Positions 7,872 through 16,038 of a stretch of DNA of 64,000 nucleotides are shown one piece after another. How positions within the stretch are numbered: the first letter of the stretch is position 1; every line of letters begins with the position of its first letter. This DNA comes from Gemmatimonadota bacterium (GTDB lineage: Bacteria > Gemmatimonadota > Gemmatimonadetes > Gemmatimonadales > GWC2-71-9). The translations under genes were made by a program, and so were the position numbers. The notes beneath the pieces were generated by a model that searched no databases, was not told the DNA's origin, and saw only the letters and a list, made by a program, of their open reading frames with translations. The stretch spans positions 20,920 through 84,919 of the forward strand of contig QHUT01000062.1 of the NCBI GenBank assembly GCA_003222055.1. Direction: 5' to 3'.

Positions 7872-9212
7872 ATGCGAATCGAATGGTGGATTCTTCGCGT
7901 CGCCGCATCCATGTGCTACATCGGGCACGGCGCCTTCGGGCTGCTCACCAAGAAGGAGTGGGTTCCGTTCTTCGGAGTCGCCGGCATCCCGCGCGACGCG
8001 GCCCTCGCGCTGATGCCCCTGATCGGCGCCGTGGACGTCGCGCTCGGGATCGCGGTGTTGTGGCGTCCGACGCGGGTGCTCTTCGTGTACATGGCCGTTT
8101 GGGCGCTGTGGACCGCTGCGCTGCGGCCCCTCGCCGGCGCCTCGGTGTTCGAGCTGGTGGAGCGCGCCGGCAACTACGGCGTGCCCCTTGCCCTGCTGCT
8201 GGTCGTTGGACCCGCCCGCGTCTGGCGCGACTGGGTCACCGCCACGTCCCCGAGCCTTGCTCCGACAACGCGCCCGCTGCTCCGCCAGGCGCTCATGTGG
8301 ACGACGGCGTTGCTGCTCTTTGGACACGGCGCCCTCGTCGCACTCGAGGGAAAGCAGCTGCTGGCGCAGCATTTCGCGGCCATCGGGCTTGGCGCAGCGA
8401 GCGCGACCGCGGCGGGGTGGGGGGAGATGGCGCTCGCGTTCCTCCTGCTCGCGCGCCCGCATCCATCGCTCCTGTTCGCGGTGGCGCTCTGGAAGGTGGC
8501 TACCGAGCTGCTCTATCCGATCGCCGGCGCACCCATCTGGGAGTTCATCGAGCGCGGCGGCAGCTACGGAGCGCCGCTCGCGCTCGCGCTGCTCCTACCG
8601 AGATCACGCGTTCACTCTGCCCTGACGCGCCTCGCGATGGTGCTCGTGGTGTCGACGGTCGGCGTGGCCACGCCCCTGTGGGCTCAGCAACGAGTGAGCG
8701 ACAGCGGGCTCGTCGATCTGCTGCGCCGTGGGGGATACGTCTTGGCGTTCCGGCATACCGCCACCGATCACGACGCCACCGACCGAGGACCGGATCGCGC
8801 GTCGCAGCGCAATCTCACAGATGAGGGGGCTCAACAGGCCCGAGGGATCGGCGCCGCGATCCGCAGTCTCGGCATCCCCATCGGCGATGTGCGCGCGAAC
8901 CCCATGTACCGTAATCGCGAGACCGCGCAGCACGCCTTCGGGCGCGCGACGGTCGACTCGACCCTGGCGGGCCGGGGTGCCGTCTCGTCGCTGCGTGCGA
9001 TGCTCGGCACCCCCGTGGCGCGGGGAGCCAACCGCGTCATCGTGACCCGCATCGGAATCCTGAGCGGCGCCTTCGAGGGATACGACGTCGGGCCGATCGA
9101 CGAGGGAGACTGCATCGTTGTCGAGCCGCTCAGCGCCGGGCAGTTCTCCGTCGTCGCCCACCTCAAATGGATGGATTGGGCGCGACTCACCCGGTCGGCG
9201 GGAGCGTACTGA
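7872..9212 (+). CDS. Fusion of a duplicated DoxX-like membrane domain with a secreted-type histidine phosphatase domain
   Basis: A 446-residue protein. Residues 1 to about 240 hold two similar membrane units, each ending in a shared motif (FELVERAGNYGVPLAL and WEFIERGGSYGAPLAL), resembling DoxX-like small membrane proteins. Then comes AMVLVVSTVGVATPLWAQQ, which looks exactly like a signal peptide. The C-terminal part is a phosphoglycerate-mutase-like histidine phosphatase domain: the RH motif FRHTATDH, RNLTDEGAQQARGIG and NRETAQHAFG are present. The second catalytic His, expected in VTHG, reads VTRIG here, so activity is doubtful. An in-frame ATG at 8638 could start the phosphatase alone, implying fusion of two genes. 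It faces asnS with a 4-base gap. Confidence 0.75.
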   Translation: MRIEWWILRVAASMCYIGHGAFGLLTKKEWVPFFGVAGIPRDAALALMPLIGAVDVALGIAVLWRPTRVLFVYMAVWALWTAALRPLAGASVFELVERAGNYGVPLALLLVVGPARVWRDWVTATSPSLAPTTRPLLRQALMWTTALLLFGHGALVALEGKQLLAQHFAAIGLGAASATAAGWGEMALAFLLLARPHPSLLFAVALWKVATELLYPIAGAPIWEFIERGGSYGAPLALALLLPRSRVHSALTRLAMVLVVSTVGVATPLWAQQRVSDSGLVDLLRRGGYVLAFRHTATDHDATDRGPDRASQRNLTDEGAQQARGIGAAIRSLGIPIGDVRANPMYRNRETAQHAFGRATVDSTLAGRGAVSSLRAMLGTPVARGANRVIVTRIGILSGAFEGYDVGPIDEGDCIVVEPLSAGQFSVVAHLKWMDWARLTRSAGAY

Positions 9213-9216
9213 GCGG

Positions 9217-10515
9217 CTACGGCCACAGCTTGTACAGCGTCCGCGGGAACGCGATCGCCTCGCGGATGTGCGCGATGCCGCAGATCCACGCCACCGTGCG
9301 CTCCACGCCGAGCCCGAAGCCGGCGTGCACGAACGTGCCGTACTTGCGCAGGTCCAGGTACCAGCTGTAGGCGTCTTCGGGCAAGTGCTCCGCGCGGATG
9401 CGGGCGAGCAGCTTGTCGTAGTCGTCCTCACGCTGGCTGCCCCCGATGATCTCCCCATACCCTTCGGGTGCGAGCACGTCGTTGTTGAGGACGGTGCGGG
9501 CGTCCGCGGGGTTTTCCTTCATATAGAAGGCCTTCACCGCCCTGGGGTAGTTGAAGACCATCACGGGGCGGTCGTACTGCTTGGCGAGCAGCGTCTCTGC
9601 GTCGCCCCCCAGGTCGCGTCCCCACTCCATATCGCTGCCGAGCGCCTTGAGCTTCGCCACGGCGTCGCTGTAGGAAATGCGGGGAAACGGCGGCCGCACC
9701 GCCTCGAGCGGTTTCACGTCGCGTTCGAGCTCGGCGAGCTCGCCCCGGCGCCGCTCGAGGCAACGCGTCACGATGTAGCAAACGAACTCCTCCTGCAGCC
9801 GCATGTTCGCGTCGGAATCATTCCACGCCACCTCGGGCTCCACCATCCAGAATTCGGTCAGGTGTCGACGGGTCTTCGACTTTTCGGCCCGGAACGTGGG
9901 TCCGAAGCAATAGACCTTGCCGAGCGCCGCCGCCGCGGCCTCGACGTACAGCTGCCCCGTCTGGGCGAGGTAGGCGGTGCCCAGGTCGAAGTATTCGGTG
10001 GCGAACAGGTGGCCGGCCGCCTCGCCGATGGCTCCCGTGAGAATCGGCGTGTCGACCAAGACGAAATGCCGCTCGTAGAAGAAGTCCCGAATCGCCTGCA
10101 CCACCTCGTGACGCACCCGCGCGATCGCCACCTGACGCCGGCTGCGCAGCCACAGGTGGCGGTGCTCGAACAGGAACGCGGTGCCGTGCTCTTTGGGCGT
10201 GATCGGGAAGTCGACGCTCGGCCCGAGGATTCTCAGATCGGATGCGGTGAGCTCGACGCCGCCCGGCGCGCGCGCGTCGCCGCGCACCGTGCCGGTGACC
10301 TCCAGCGAGGTCTCTTGGGTGAGTCGGCCGAACGCGTCCCACGCCGCCTCGGGCAGATCTTTTTTCGACAGCACGACCTGGAGGGACCCGGTACCGTCCC
10401 GCAGCACCACGAACCCGATCTTGCCCGACGAGCGAGTGGTCATCACCCAGCCGCGCGTGATCACGCTCTGACCCGCGAGCGGCGGCAGCTCTTCGATCCG
10501 ATGGAAGGAGGGCAT
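9217..10515 (-). CDS. asnS: Asparaginyl-tRNA synthetase
   Basis: Charges tRNA-Asn with asparagine. The 432-residue class IIb enzyme has an N-terminal OB-fold anticodon domain (about 15-100, GWVMTTRSSGKIGFVVLRDG) and the catalytic core with motif 2 (FRAEKSKTRRHLTEFWMVEP) and motif 3 (GFGLGVERTVAWICG), ending HIREAIAFPRTLYKLWP as in AsnS. The ATG at 10515 is preceded by a good -35/-10 pair. Having AsnS means Asn-tRNA can be made directly rather than only through transamidation. Confidence 0.95.
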   Translation of the reverse strand: MPSFHRIEELPPLAGQSVITRGWVMTTRSSGKIGFVVLRDGTGSLQVVLSKKDLPEAAWDAFGRLTQETSLEVTGTVRGDARAPGGVELTASDLRILGPSVDFPITPKEHGTAFLFEHRHLWLRSRRQVAIARVRHEVVQAIRDFFYERHFVLVDTPILTGAIGEAAGHLFATEYFDLGTAYLAQTGQLYVEAAAAALGKVYCFGPTFRAEKSKTRRHLTEFWMVEPEVAWNDSDANMRLQEEFVCYIVTRCLERRRGELAELERDVKPLEAVRPPFPRISYSDAVAKLKALGSDMEWGRDLGGDAETLLAKQYDRPVMVFNYPRAVKAFYMKENPADARTVLNNDVLAPEGYGEIIGGSQREDDYDKLLARIRAEHLPEDAYSWYLDLRKYGTFVHAGFGLGVERTVAWICGIAHIREAIAFPRTLYKLWP

Positions 10516-10524
10516 GGGGGCGGT

Positions 10525-10553
10525 ACGCTAGTGACGGTCCGCGGGTATGTCAA
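10525..10553 (-). promoter_or_regulatory. Candidate asnS promoter
   Basis: On the minus strand a perfect TTGACA (10553-10548) is followed after 17 bases by TAGCGT (10530-10525), placing transcription start about 2-6 bases upstream of the asnS ATG region. It sits directly next to the 7-base repeat block. Confidence 0.45.
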
Positions 10554-10560
10554 CGGAATG

Positions 10561-10655
10561 GGTACGCGGTACGCGGTGCGCCGTTATCTCCGGAGGCAAC
10601 CGCGCACTGCGCACCGCGCACGCTTCATTCAACCGCGCACTGCGCACCGCGCACC
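10561..10655. repeat. Inverted 7-base repeat block between recG and asnS
   Basis: The first arm has units GGTACGC, GGTACGC, GGTGCGC (10561-10581). After a 20-base spacer come GCGCACT, GCGCACC, GCGCACG (10602-10622), then 12 bases and a second near-copy GCGCACT, GCGCACC, GCGCACC (10635-10655). GGTGCGC and GCGCACC are complementary, so the arms can pair in RNA or single-stranded DNA. The block fills most of the 144-base gap and ends 4 bases before the recG stop. Confidence 0.85.
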
Positions 10656-10659
10656 CTTC

Positions 10660-12735
10660 CTATCCAACTCTGAACAGCTCGAACCCTCGCTCGTAGCGCT
10701 GCACGATCCGTTCGCGATACGCCGCGTGCTCCGCGCGCGCCAGCGCCGGGTCGCGCGCGATGATCTGCGCCGCCGCTCGGCGCGCGGCCTCGAGCAGCGG
10801 CAGGTCGGTGGCGAAATTGGCGTAGCGCAGCGGCACCCCGCCCGACTGGCGCGCCCCCGTCAGCTCGCCCATCCCCCGCTCCGCGAGGTCGAGCTCAGCG
10901 ATCTTGAATCCATCGGTCGTCTGGGCGAACGCCTCGAGCCGGGGCGCCGCCTCGGGCACGTCCGACAGGAGAATGCAGTGGCTCGCCGCCGCGCCCCGCC
11001 CCACCCGGCCCCGCAGCTGATGCAGCTGCGCCAGCCCGAACCGCTCGGCGTGTTCGATCAGCATCACCGTCGCGTTCGCCACGTCGATCCCCACCTCGAT
11101 CACGCTGGTCGCGACCAGGATGTGCACGGCGTTGTCGCGGAACGCGCGCATCGCGGCGTCGCGCTCCTCCGGCTTGAGCCGTCCGTGGACCAGGCCGATC
11201 ACAAGCTCCGGGAACACCTTGGCGATCCGGCTGGCCATCACTGTCGCGGCCCTCAAGTCGGCCTTCTCCGACTCGTCGATCACGGGATAGAGTACGTAGG
11301 CTTGGCGTCCGGCCGCGCACTCGGTGCGGATGAACTCGTAGATCTTCTGACGCGCCGCCTCGGTACGGAGTGCCGTCTTGACGAGCCCCCGCCCCGGTGG
11401 GCGCTCGCGCAGCTCGGTCACGTCCAGATCGCCGTACCAGGTGAGCGCGAGCGAGCGCGGGATGGGCGTCGCGGTGAGGAGCAGCACGTCGGGCGCGTCG
11501 CCCTTCTCCACCAGTGCGGCGCGTTGCTCTACGCCGAAGCGATGCTGCTCGTCGATCACCGCGAGGCCCAGGCGGCGGAATTTCACCGACTCCTGAATCA
11601 ACGCGTGCGTGCCGATGATCACCCGCGACGCGCCCGTTGCGATCCGCTCGCGCGCCGCGGCCTTCTCCGCCGCGCTCAGCCGCCCGATCAGCAGGTCGGG
11701 CTTGAGCTCGAGCGGGGCGAGCAGCCGCGTCAGGGTCGCGAGATGCTGCTCGGCCAGGAGCTCCGTGGGCGCCATGATCACCGCCTGGTACTCGTTCTCC
11801 ACGGCCAGCAGCATCGCGAACAGCGCCACCACGGTCTTGCCGGTCCCGACGTCGCCCATCAGCAGGCGGTGCATGCGCAGCGGCGCCGTCATGTCGTCGG
11901 CAATCTCGCGGATCGCGTGCCGCTGGTCGCCGGTCAGCTCGAACGGGAGGTGCTCCTTGAGGCGGGTGGTAAGCTCTTTCCTCAGCGCGAAGCGGATCCC
12001 CGCCCGTGAGCGCTTGGCCAGTGCCCGCGCCCGCGCGTGCACCAGCTGCTGGTCGAACAGCTCGTCGAACGCGAGGCGGCGGCGCCCGCCCTCCGCGTCC
12101 GTCGCCGCCACCGGCCGATGCACCGCCGCGAGCGCGGTGCGGAGGTCGGGCAGGCCCACCGCCTCGCGCAGCGTGTCGGGGTGCGGGTCGTGCACCAACG
12201 CCAGCAACGCGTCGAGGTGCTGGTGGATGAGCCCACGGATCTGGCGGTGGGTCAGGCCTTCCGTCGCCGGATAAACCGGAAGCACTAGCCCCCGCTCGGG
12301 GCCCGCGTCCCCTTCGTCCGCCAGGATCACGAACTCGCGCGGGACGAGTTGACGCCCGTGATAGTAGCGCACCGGCCCGGTCACCAGCAGCAGCTGTCCT
12401 TTCTTGATCTGGCGCTCGAGGAACGGCTGACCCGGCCAGGCGCACTCGAGCACGCCGCCGGCACCTCCTCCGTCGTCGCGCAGCACGGCCCGGAACACCC
12501 GCAGGCCCTTACGGGTGGGGAGCACGCCCGTGCTCGCCACGCGTCCGATGCACGTCACTTCCTTCCCCACATGCGCCTGGGCGAGGGGCGTGACGCTGGT
12601 CGCGTCGAGGTAGCGGTGCGGAGCGTGATACAACAGATCGCCCACGCTGCGGATACCGAGGCGCGCCAGCGCTTCGGCCCGCTTCGGCCCCACCCCTTTC
12701 AAGTACTTCACCGAGGTCGTGAGCTGCAGCGTCAC
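10660..12735 (-). CDS. recG: ATP-dependent DNA helicase RecG
   Basis: Branch-migrating helicase that reverses stalled forks and processes recombination intermediates. The 691-residue protein has the N-terminal VKYLKGVGPKRAEAL (helix-hairpin-helix), an OB-fold wedge domain (about 60-150) and superfamily 2 motifs: Walker A MGDVGTGKT, the DEQH box VIDEQHRFGV, motif III TATPIPRSLAL and motif VI QLRGRVGRG. The GTG start at 12735 overlaps the ftsY stop (GTGA), so recG is translationally coupled to ftsY. Confidence 0.95.
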   Translation of the reverse strand: MTLQLTTSVKYLKGVGPKRAEALARLGIRSVGDLLYHAPHRYLDATSVTPLAQAHVGKEVTCIGRVASTGVLPTRKGLRVFRAVLRDDGGGAGGVLECAWPGQPFLERQIKKGQLLLVTGPVRYYHGRQLVPREFVILADEGDAGPERGLVLPVYPATEGLTHRQIRGLIHQHLDALLALVHDPHPDTLREAVGLPDLRTALAAVHRPVAATDAEGGRRRLAFDELFDQQLVHARARALAKRSRAGIRFALRKELTTRLKEHLPFELTGDQRHAIREIADDMTAPLRMHRLLMGDVGTGKTVVALFAMLLAVENEYQAVIMAPTELLAEQHLATLTRLLAPLELKPDLLIGRLSAAEKAAARERIATGASRVIIGTHALIQESVKFRRLGLAVIDEQHRFGVEQRAALVEKGDAPDVLLLTATPIPRSLALTWYGDLDVTELRERPPGRGLVKTALRTEAARQKIYEFIRTECAAGRQAYVLYPVIDESEKADLRAATVMASRIAKVFPELVIGLVHGRLKPEERDAAMRAFRDNAVHILVATSVIEVGIDVANATVMLIEHAERFGLAQLHQLRGRVGRGAAASHCILLSDVPEAAPRLEAFAQTTDGFKIAELDLAERGMGELTGARQSGGVPLRYANFATDLPLLEAARRAAAQIIARDPALARAEHAAYRERIVQRYERGFELFRVG

Positions 12736-13586
12736 GAGGCGTCCACCAGGCGGCGGGCGTAGCGTGCCGCATCGAACACTTCGAGATCGCCCAAGGCTTC
12801 TCCCGTCCCGAGGAACCGCAGCGGCACGCGCACTGCCCGCTCGACTGCCACCACGCTGCCGCCCTTCGCGGTCCCGTCGAGCTTGGTCACGACGAGCCCG
12901 CTGAGCGGGACCGCCTGGGCAAACGCACGGGCCTGGTGTACCGCGTTCTGGCCCACCGTGCCGTCGACCACCAGCAGCGACTCATGCGGCGCCCCCGGCT
13001 GCTGCTTCGCCACGACCCGGACAACCTTCTCCAATTCGTCGAGCAGCCGGTCGTCGGTATGGAGCCGGCCGGCGGTGTCCACGAGCACCGTGTCGGCACC
13101 GCGGGCGCGCGCCGCGGCGATCGCGTCGAATGCCACGGCCGCAGGGTCGCCCGTGCCCGTGATGACGGGCACGCCCAGGCGATCGGCCCACACTTGGAGC
13201 TGTTGCGTGGCCCCGGCGCGAAACGTGTCCGCCGCCGCGAGCAGCACCGACCGCCCGCCGCGCGACAGACGAGCGCCGAGCTTCGCCACGGTCGTCGTCT
13301 TGCCCACCCCGTTCACGCCGAACACGAGAATCACGGTCGGCGGCGTGGGCGCTCGCGCGAGCGCACCGGGATCGCCCGGCGCGGGATCCGGGGCGAGCGC
13401 CGCGGTCACCGCGCGCTCCAGCGCCGTCCTGAAGTCGCCGCCCGAAGCCCGCGACAGGTGCGCGAGGACGGCCTCGGTCGCCTCGACGCCGAAGTCGGCT
13501 TCGAGCAGGATCCGCTCGGCCGCGGCACGCTCGCGCTCCGCCCCCCGGCCGAACGCCTGCGCCAGCCGCTCCCACAGGCGCGTCAA
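12732..13586 (-). CDS. ftsY: Signal recognition particle receptor FtsY
   Basis: GTPase receptor that docks SRP-ribosome complexes at the membrane. The 284-residue protein is the short form, with the four-helix N domain and G domain but no acidic A domain. It shows G1 FGVNGVGKTTT (89-99), DTFRAGA (120-126), DTAGR (170-174) and TKLDGTAKGG. The TTG start at 13586 overlaps the upstream TGA (TTGA) and has AGGGA five bases before it. A longer open frame runs upstream but is a shadow of the vWA gene. Confidence 0.95.
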   Translation of the reverse strand: MTRLWERLAQAFGRGAERERAAAERILLEADFGVEATEAVLAHLSRASGGDFRTALERAVTAALAPDPAPGDPGALARAPTPPTVILVFGVNGVGKTTTVAKLGARLSRGGRSVLLAAADTFRAGATQQLQVWADRLGVPVITGTGDPAAVAFDAIAAARARGADTVLVDTAGRLHTDDRLLDELEKVVRVVAKQQPGAPHESLLVVDGTVGQNAVHQARAFAQAVPLSGLVVTKLDGTAKGGSVVAVERAVRVPLRFLGTGEALGDLEVFDAARYARRLVDAS

Positions 13587-15343
13587 GGCAATCCCTGGCG
13601 TCGCCGCCACGCCCACTCCGCGGTGAACGCGGCGATCGCCACCGCGAACAGCCACCAGCGATCGCGCAGCGCGACACTGGCGAGCCGTTTCCCCGCCGCA
13701 CCCGCTTGAGGAGCGACCACGACCGGCCCCGGGCGCCACTCCTCCGAGGAGGTATCGACCACGACCAGGCCGCGCTCCGGTCCCTCCGCCGCCGCGTAGC
13801 GGTACTGGCCCGGCGCCAGCCACAGCTCGGCCCGGCGCTCGGCATCGAACCGCAGCGTGTCCTGTTGCAGCCCGCGGGCCGACGCGAGCGTTAGCACGAT
13901 GTCGCGCGGCTCGCCCGCGGCCATCCAGCGCCATTGGAGCGGTAACCCGCTCGCAGCCGTCGTCGTCACCGGGAGAAACCGCTCCCCGCTCCCGGCTCCC
14001 CCACCCAGCAGCCAGTCGGTCAACCCGGCCACCAGGGCACGATACGCTTCCGCGCTCGCGCCCCCCCGGAACGCCCAGCGGTACAGTCCTCCCGCGGCGA
14101 TCGTCGCCCGGCGCTGGCCGCCGCGCGGCGACAACACGACCAGCGGGCGCGACGGCCCGCGCCGCGCCAGCCGGGCAGCGAGCGCGATCGTTGCCGAGCT
14201 GTCGGGCGCGAGCTCGCCGAGCGCCGTGATGGGTGGCAGAGAGTCCCACGCGACACCCGCGAGCCCGCCTGCGATAGGTGAAGCAGCGGGCGGCTGGACG
14301 TACCAGTCGCCTTCCTGGCGGCGGCCGAGCGGCCAGAGCAGGACGGCGCCCTTGGGAGCGACCCGCGCGAACGTGGCGGCATCACCCCCTTCGACGAGCA
14401 GCGCCGCGCCCTGCACGGCCCGCGCCACCTCACCGGGAGGCACCGCCGCCAGGGTGGCGGCGTCACGCCAGCGTTTGCCGCCCGGGTCGGCCGCCACCAG
14501 GACCTTGACCCCTACGCGGGCCACGTCCTCGAGTGTGTGCGCCAGGAAGCGCGTGTCCCAGTCGGGAGGGGACGCGAGCAGCACGATCGACGGCTGCGCG
14601 CTCACCTGGAGCACGATGGTCCGCGCGTCGTCGCGGGGCTCGGAATCGGAGACACCTTCGAGACGCACCTCGAGCGCGTACCAGCCGGGAAGCGGGAAGC
14701 GGGAAGCGGGAAGGGTGATCTCGGTCGATACGACGCCGCTGTCGGGGAGCGGGGCGGGCCGAGACGCGAGCCGCCTGCCAGCAAGGCCCACCGTGAGCAA
14801 CGCTTCCCGCTTCACGCTTCCCCCTTCCCGTCGCCCGGCCACGCCGTAGCTCACCTCGAGTCGGATCGTGTCTCCCGCGCTCACTTTCGTCGGTCCCGCG
14901 ACCGAGTCGATGAAGGCATCGAAGAAGGGAGCGCGCGGCAGGACCGCGATGCGCGCCTGCTGCAGCAAGTCCCGGGGCACGTCGGCCAGATCGGTGATGG
15001 CGCCGTCGGTAACGATCGCCACGGGGCCGCCGCGCGCCGCCGCGGCGGCGAGCGCCGGCGCGAGCCGGGTGGCGCCGTCCTCCGGGGAGAGCGTATCGAA
15101 GGCCGTGACGCGCGCGCCGAATCGCCAGATCACGTCGCCGTGCGCCAGGGCGCGCGCGGTATCGAGCGCCGCGCGCCACTGCCCACCCCGCCCCGCCATG
15201 GAGAGCGACGCGTCGAGCAGGACGAGGCGAGGCGCGTCCCCCACGCCGAGGCGTGCCGCCGCCGGGTTCCAGATGAGAAGCACCAGGGCGCCGACGCCGG
15301 TGGCCCGCAGCGCGGCGAGCCCCAGGGTCACGCGGCGATGCAC
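13583..15343 (-). CDS. vWA-domain membrane protein of unknown function
   Basis: A 586-residue protein with a membrane segment at about 10-25, a von Willebrand A-like domain whose metal site reads DASLS (44-48), a central glutamine-amidotransferase-like fold region (about 225-330) and a C-terminal membrane segment (WWLFAVAIAAFTAEWAW) with a basic tail. This layout resembles the BatA/BatB-type and related two-TM vWA proteins; the function is not known. The GTG at 15343 has GAGG seven bases upstream; a GTG at 15331 overlapping the hisA TGA is an alternative. It sits between hisA and ftsY. Two inverted 7-base repeat arrays lie within the coding sequence and encode PASRFPLPGW and the GRREGGSVKREALL region. 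Confidence 0.7.
   Translation of the reverse strand: MHRRVTLGLAALRATGVGALVLLIWNPAAARLGVGDAPRLVLLDASLSMAGRGGQWRAALDTARALAHGDVIWRFGARVTAFDTLSPEDGATRLAPALAAAAARGGPVAIVTDGAITDLADVPRDLLQQARIAVLPRAPFFDAFIDSVAGPTKVSAGDTIRLEVSYGVAGRREGGSVKREALLTVGLAGRRLASRPAPLPDSGVVSTEITLPASRFPLPGWYALEVRLEGVSDSEPRDDARTIVLQVSAQPSIVLLASPPDWDTRFLAHTLEDVARVGVKVLVAADPGGKRWRDAATLAAVPPGEVARAVQGAALLVEGGDAATFARVAPKGAVLLWPLGRRQEGDWYVQPPAASPIAGGLAGVAWDSLPPITALGELAPDSSATIALAARLARRGPSRPLVVLSPRGGQRRATIAAGGLYRWAFRGGASAEAYRALVAGLTDWLLGGGAGSGERFLPVTTTAASGLPLQWRWMAAGEPRDIVLTLASARGLQQDTLRFDAERRAELWLAPGQYRYAAAEGPERGLVVVDTSSEEWRPGPVVVAPQAGAAGKRLASVALRDRWWLFAVAIAAFTAEWAWRRRQGLP
14686..14713 (+). repeat. 7-base tandem repeat inside the vWA gene, arm 1
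   Basis: Four exact CGGGAAG units. A complementary array follows at 14803-14830. The array keeps the vWA reading frame open. Confidence 0.85.
14803..14830 (+). repeat. 7-base tandem repeat inside the vWA gene, arm 2 (inverted)
   Basis: Units CTTCCCG, CTTCACG, CTTCCCC, CTTCCCG: the reverse complement of arm 1. The arms are separated by 89 bases of coding sequence, repeating the inverted-arm layout seen between genes. Confidence 0.85.
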
Positions 15344-16014
15344 GCCAGGGCCTCGCGCAACGTGAACCGTCCTTCGTGCAGGGCGCGTCCGACGATGGCA
15401 CCCGCCAGCCCCGCGGCGCGAACGCGTCGCAGATCGTCGAGCGACGCTACCCCGCCCGACGCGATCACGTCGAGCCCGAGTGCGGCGATGGCGCGTGCGC
15501 CGTCCACGTCCGGTCCGGCGAGGCTGCCGTCGCGGGCGGCGTCGGTGTAGATGACGGTGCGGGCACCTTGGCTGCGTACGCGGCGCGCCAGCGCGAGCGG
15601 CGTGAGCGCGAGCGTGACGTCGGAGCCGCGCGCTGCGACCCGGCCGTCGCGCGCGTCGATGCCGACGGCGAGCCGCTCGGCGCCGTGGCGCGCCAGCAGC
15701 CGTGCCACCACGCCCTCATCGACGGCCGCGGCCGTACCGATCACCACCCGCGTCGCGCCCCAGCCGACCAGCTCGGCGATCGCCGCATCGGTCGTCAGGC
15801 CGCCCCCCACCTGGATCCGCACCGCGCCCTCGGCCAGGAGACGGCGGGTCAGCTCGCGATTCTCGCCCGTGCCGAACGCGCGGTCGAGATCGACGACGTG
15901 CACCCACCGGGCGCCGTCGTGCGCGAACTGCCGCACTGCGGCGATGGGGTCGGCGACGGAAGGAGAACGGGCCACGCGCCCGCCCTCGATGTCAACGGCG
16001 GGATACAGCTCCAC
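15328..16014 (-). CDS. hisA: Phosphoribosylformimino-AICAR isomerase HisA
   Basis: Fourth step of histidine synthesis: isomerises ProFAR to PRFAR. The 228-residue TIM barrel has the duplicated half-barrel motifs: AVDIEGG (catalytic Asp8), VHVVDLDRAFG, QVGGGL, VVIGTAA, the second catalytic Asp in IYTDAARDG, and VIASGGV. It starts with GTG at 16014. No other his genes are in the window, so it stands apart from a histidine operon, between a peptidase gene and the vWA gene. A bifunctional HisA/TrpF (PriA) role cannot be excluded from sequence. Confidence 0.92.
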   Translation of the reverse strand: MELYPAVDIEGGRVARSPSVADPIAAVRQFAHDGARWVHVVDLDRAFGTGENRELTRRLLAEGAVRIQVGGGLTTDAAIAELVGWGATRVVIGTAAAVDEGVVARLLARHGAERLAVGIDARDGRVAARGSDVTLALTPLALARRVRSQGARTVIYTDAARDGSLAGPDVDGARAIAALGLDVIASGGVASLDDLRRVRAAGLAGAIVGRALHEGRFTLREALACIAA

Positions 16015-16038
16015 GGCCAGAAAGAAAACTAAAGGAGA

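Noticed and set aside
12732..14249. FtsY with a long N-terminal acidic domain
   Set aside because: The upstream extension is Arg/Gly-rich and lies within the vWA gene in another frame; the TTG at 13586 has a ribosome site and couples to the upstream stop.
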